A stretch of 60,625 bases of DNA from Candidatus Gastranaerophilales bacterium. Its GTDB lineage: Bacteria; Cyanobacteriota; Vampirovibrionia; Gastranaerophilales; Gastranaerophilaceae. The stretch covers positions 1-60,625 of the forward strand of contig QAMI01000016.1 of the NCBI GenBank assembly GCA_003150395.1. Reading direction: 5' to 3'. This document shows, in pieces, positions 60,579-60,625 of this stretch. Position 1 is the first letter of the stretch, and each line of letters opens with the position of its first letter. The notes beneath the pieces were generated by a model. That model ran no database searches. It was given only the letters and a program-made list of their open reading frames with translations, and had not been told where the DNA came from. The position numbers were made by a program, and so were the translations under genes.

Positions 60579-60617
60579 TTTGCATATTTTGTTTGTATAT
60601 TTGTAACGAATTGTAAC

Positions 60618-60625
60618 GGGGGGGG
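60618..60625 (+). repeat. G run at window end
   Basis: At least eight Gs run off the edge. It may be a third long G tract that broke the assembly, or a sequencing artefact at a contig end. Confidence 0.6.

Overview
The window is a piece of a low-GC bacterial chromosome carrying one apparently complete temperate myophage. The host looks like a gut cyanobacterial relative of the Gastranaerophilales/Melainabacteria type. That assignment is an inference from low GC, prepilin-like proteins with an FTLAEVLITLGIIGIVA-type N-terminus, a diaminopimelate-type MurE, an rny-ymdB pair and HEAT-repeat and LOG proteins; no rRNA is present to prove it.

Layout. 1-607: host DNA with a small LuxR-type regulator and the promoter of tRNA-Arg(ACG). 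608-681: the tRNA. 640-43038: prophage, bounded by a perfect 48-bp direct repeat (640-687 and 42991-43038) that is the 3' part of the tRNA plus 6 bp. Just inside both ends lies the same 21-bp sequence with two GGGTGAC units, probably integrase arm sites. 43039-60625: host genes, namely a metal-ligand-poor amidohydrolase, YjbQ, a broken or switching prepilin, a PBP-murE-nagA cluster, a cell-wall amidase, pepA, a CheR-like methyltransferase, and rny-ymdB-PHP-prepilin-like-LOG-HEAT genes.

Prophage modules, left to right: integrase, a lipoprotein and a small repressor (superinfection-exclusion-like order); a CI-like repressor divergent from the early operon with a palindrome over both promoters; many small early genes, with a bacterial-type beta clamp broken by one base, SSB, two YopX-like proteins, ASCH, an orphan C5 and an orphan N6 methyltransferase, a HAD phosphatase and a replication initiator with an iteron-like origin inside it; a string of hairpins; then a lambda-like head (Nu1/A, W, B, C with a nested scaffold, D, E) joined to a Mu-like contractile tail (sheath, tube, frameshifted chaperones, tape measure, gpN, gpP, gp45-48). 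Two fibre/chaperone cassettes follow, separated by a reverse-strand AT-hook regulator, then HigBA and lysis genes.

The most striking signal is simple-sequence contingency DNA. An 11-G tract interrupts the first tail-fibre gene, and loss of one G joins it to a distal domain (444 aa). A 12-G tract and a (TA)5 tract interrupt a host prepilin gene, where loss of one G and one TA unit restores a single reading frame. The window itself ends in a G run. Together these suggest slipped-strand switching of surface proteins on both the phage and the host side, with assembly or sequencing error as the main alternative.

Other notable items: a TTTTTTC -1 frameshift site in the tail chaperone gene, a consensus higBA promoter that leaves almost no 5' leader, and intrinsic terminators at both prophage junctions.
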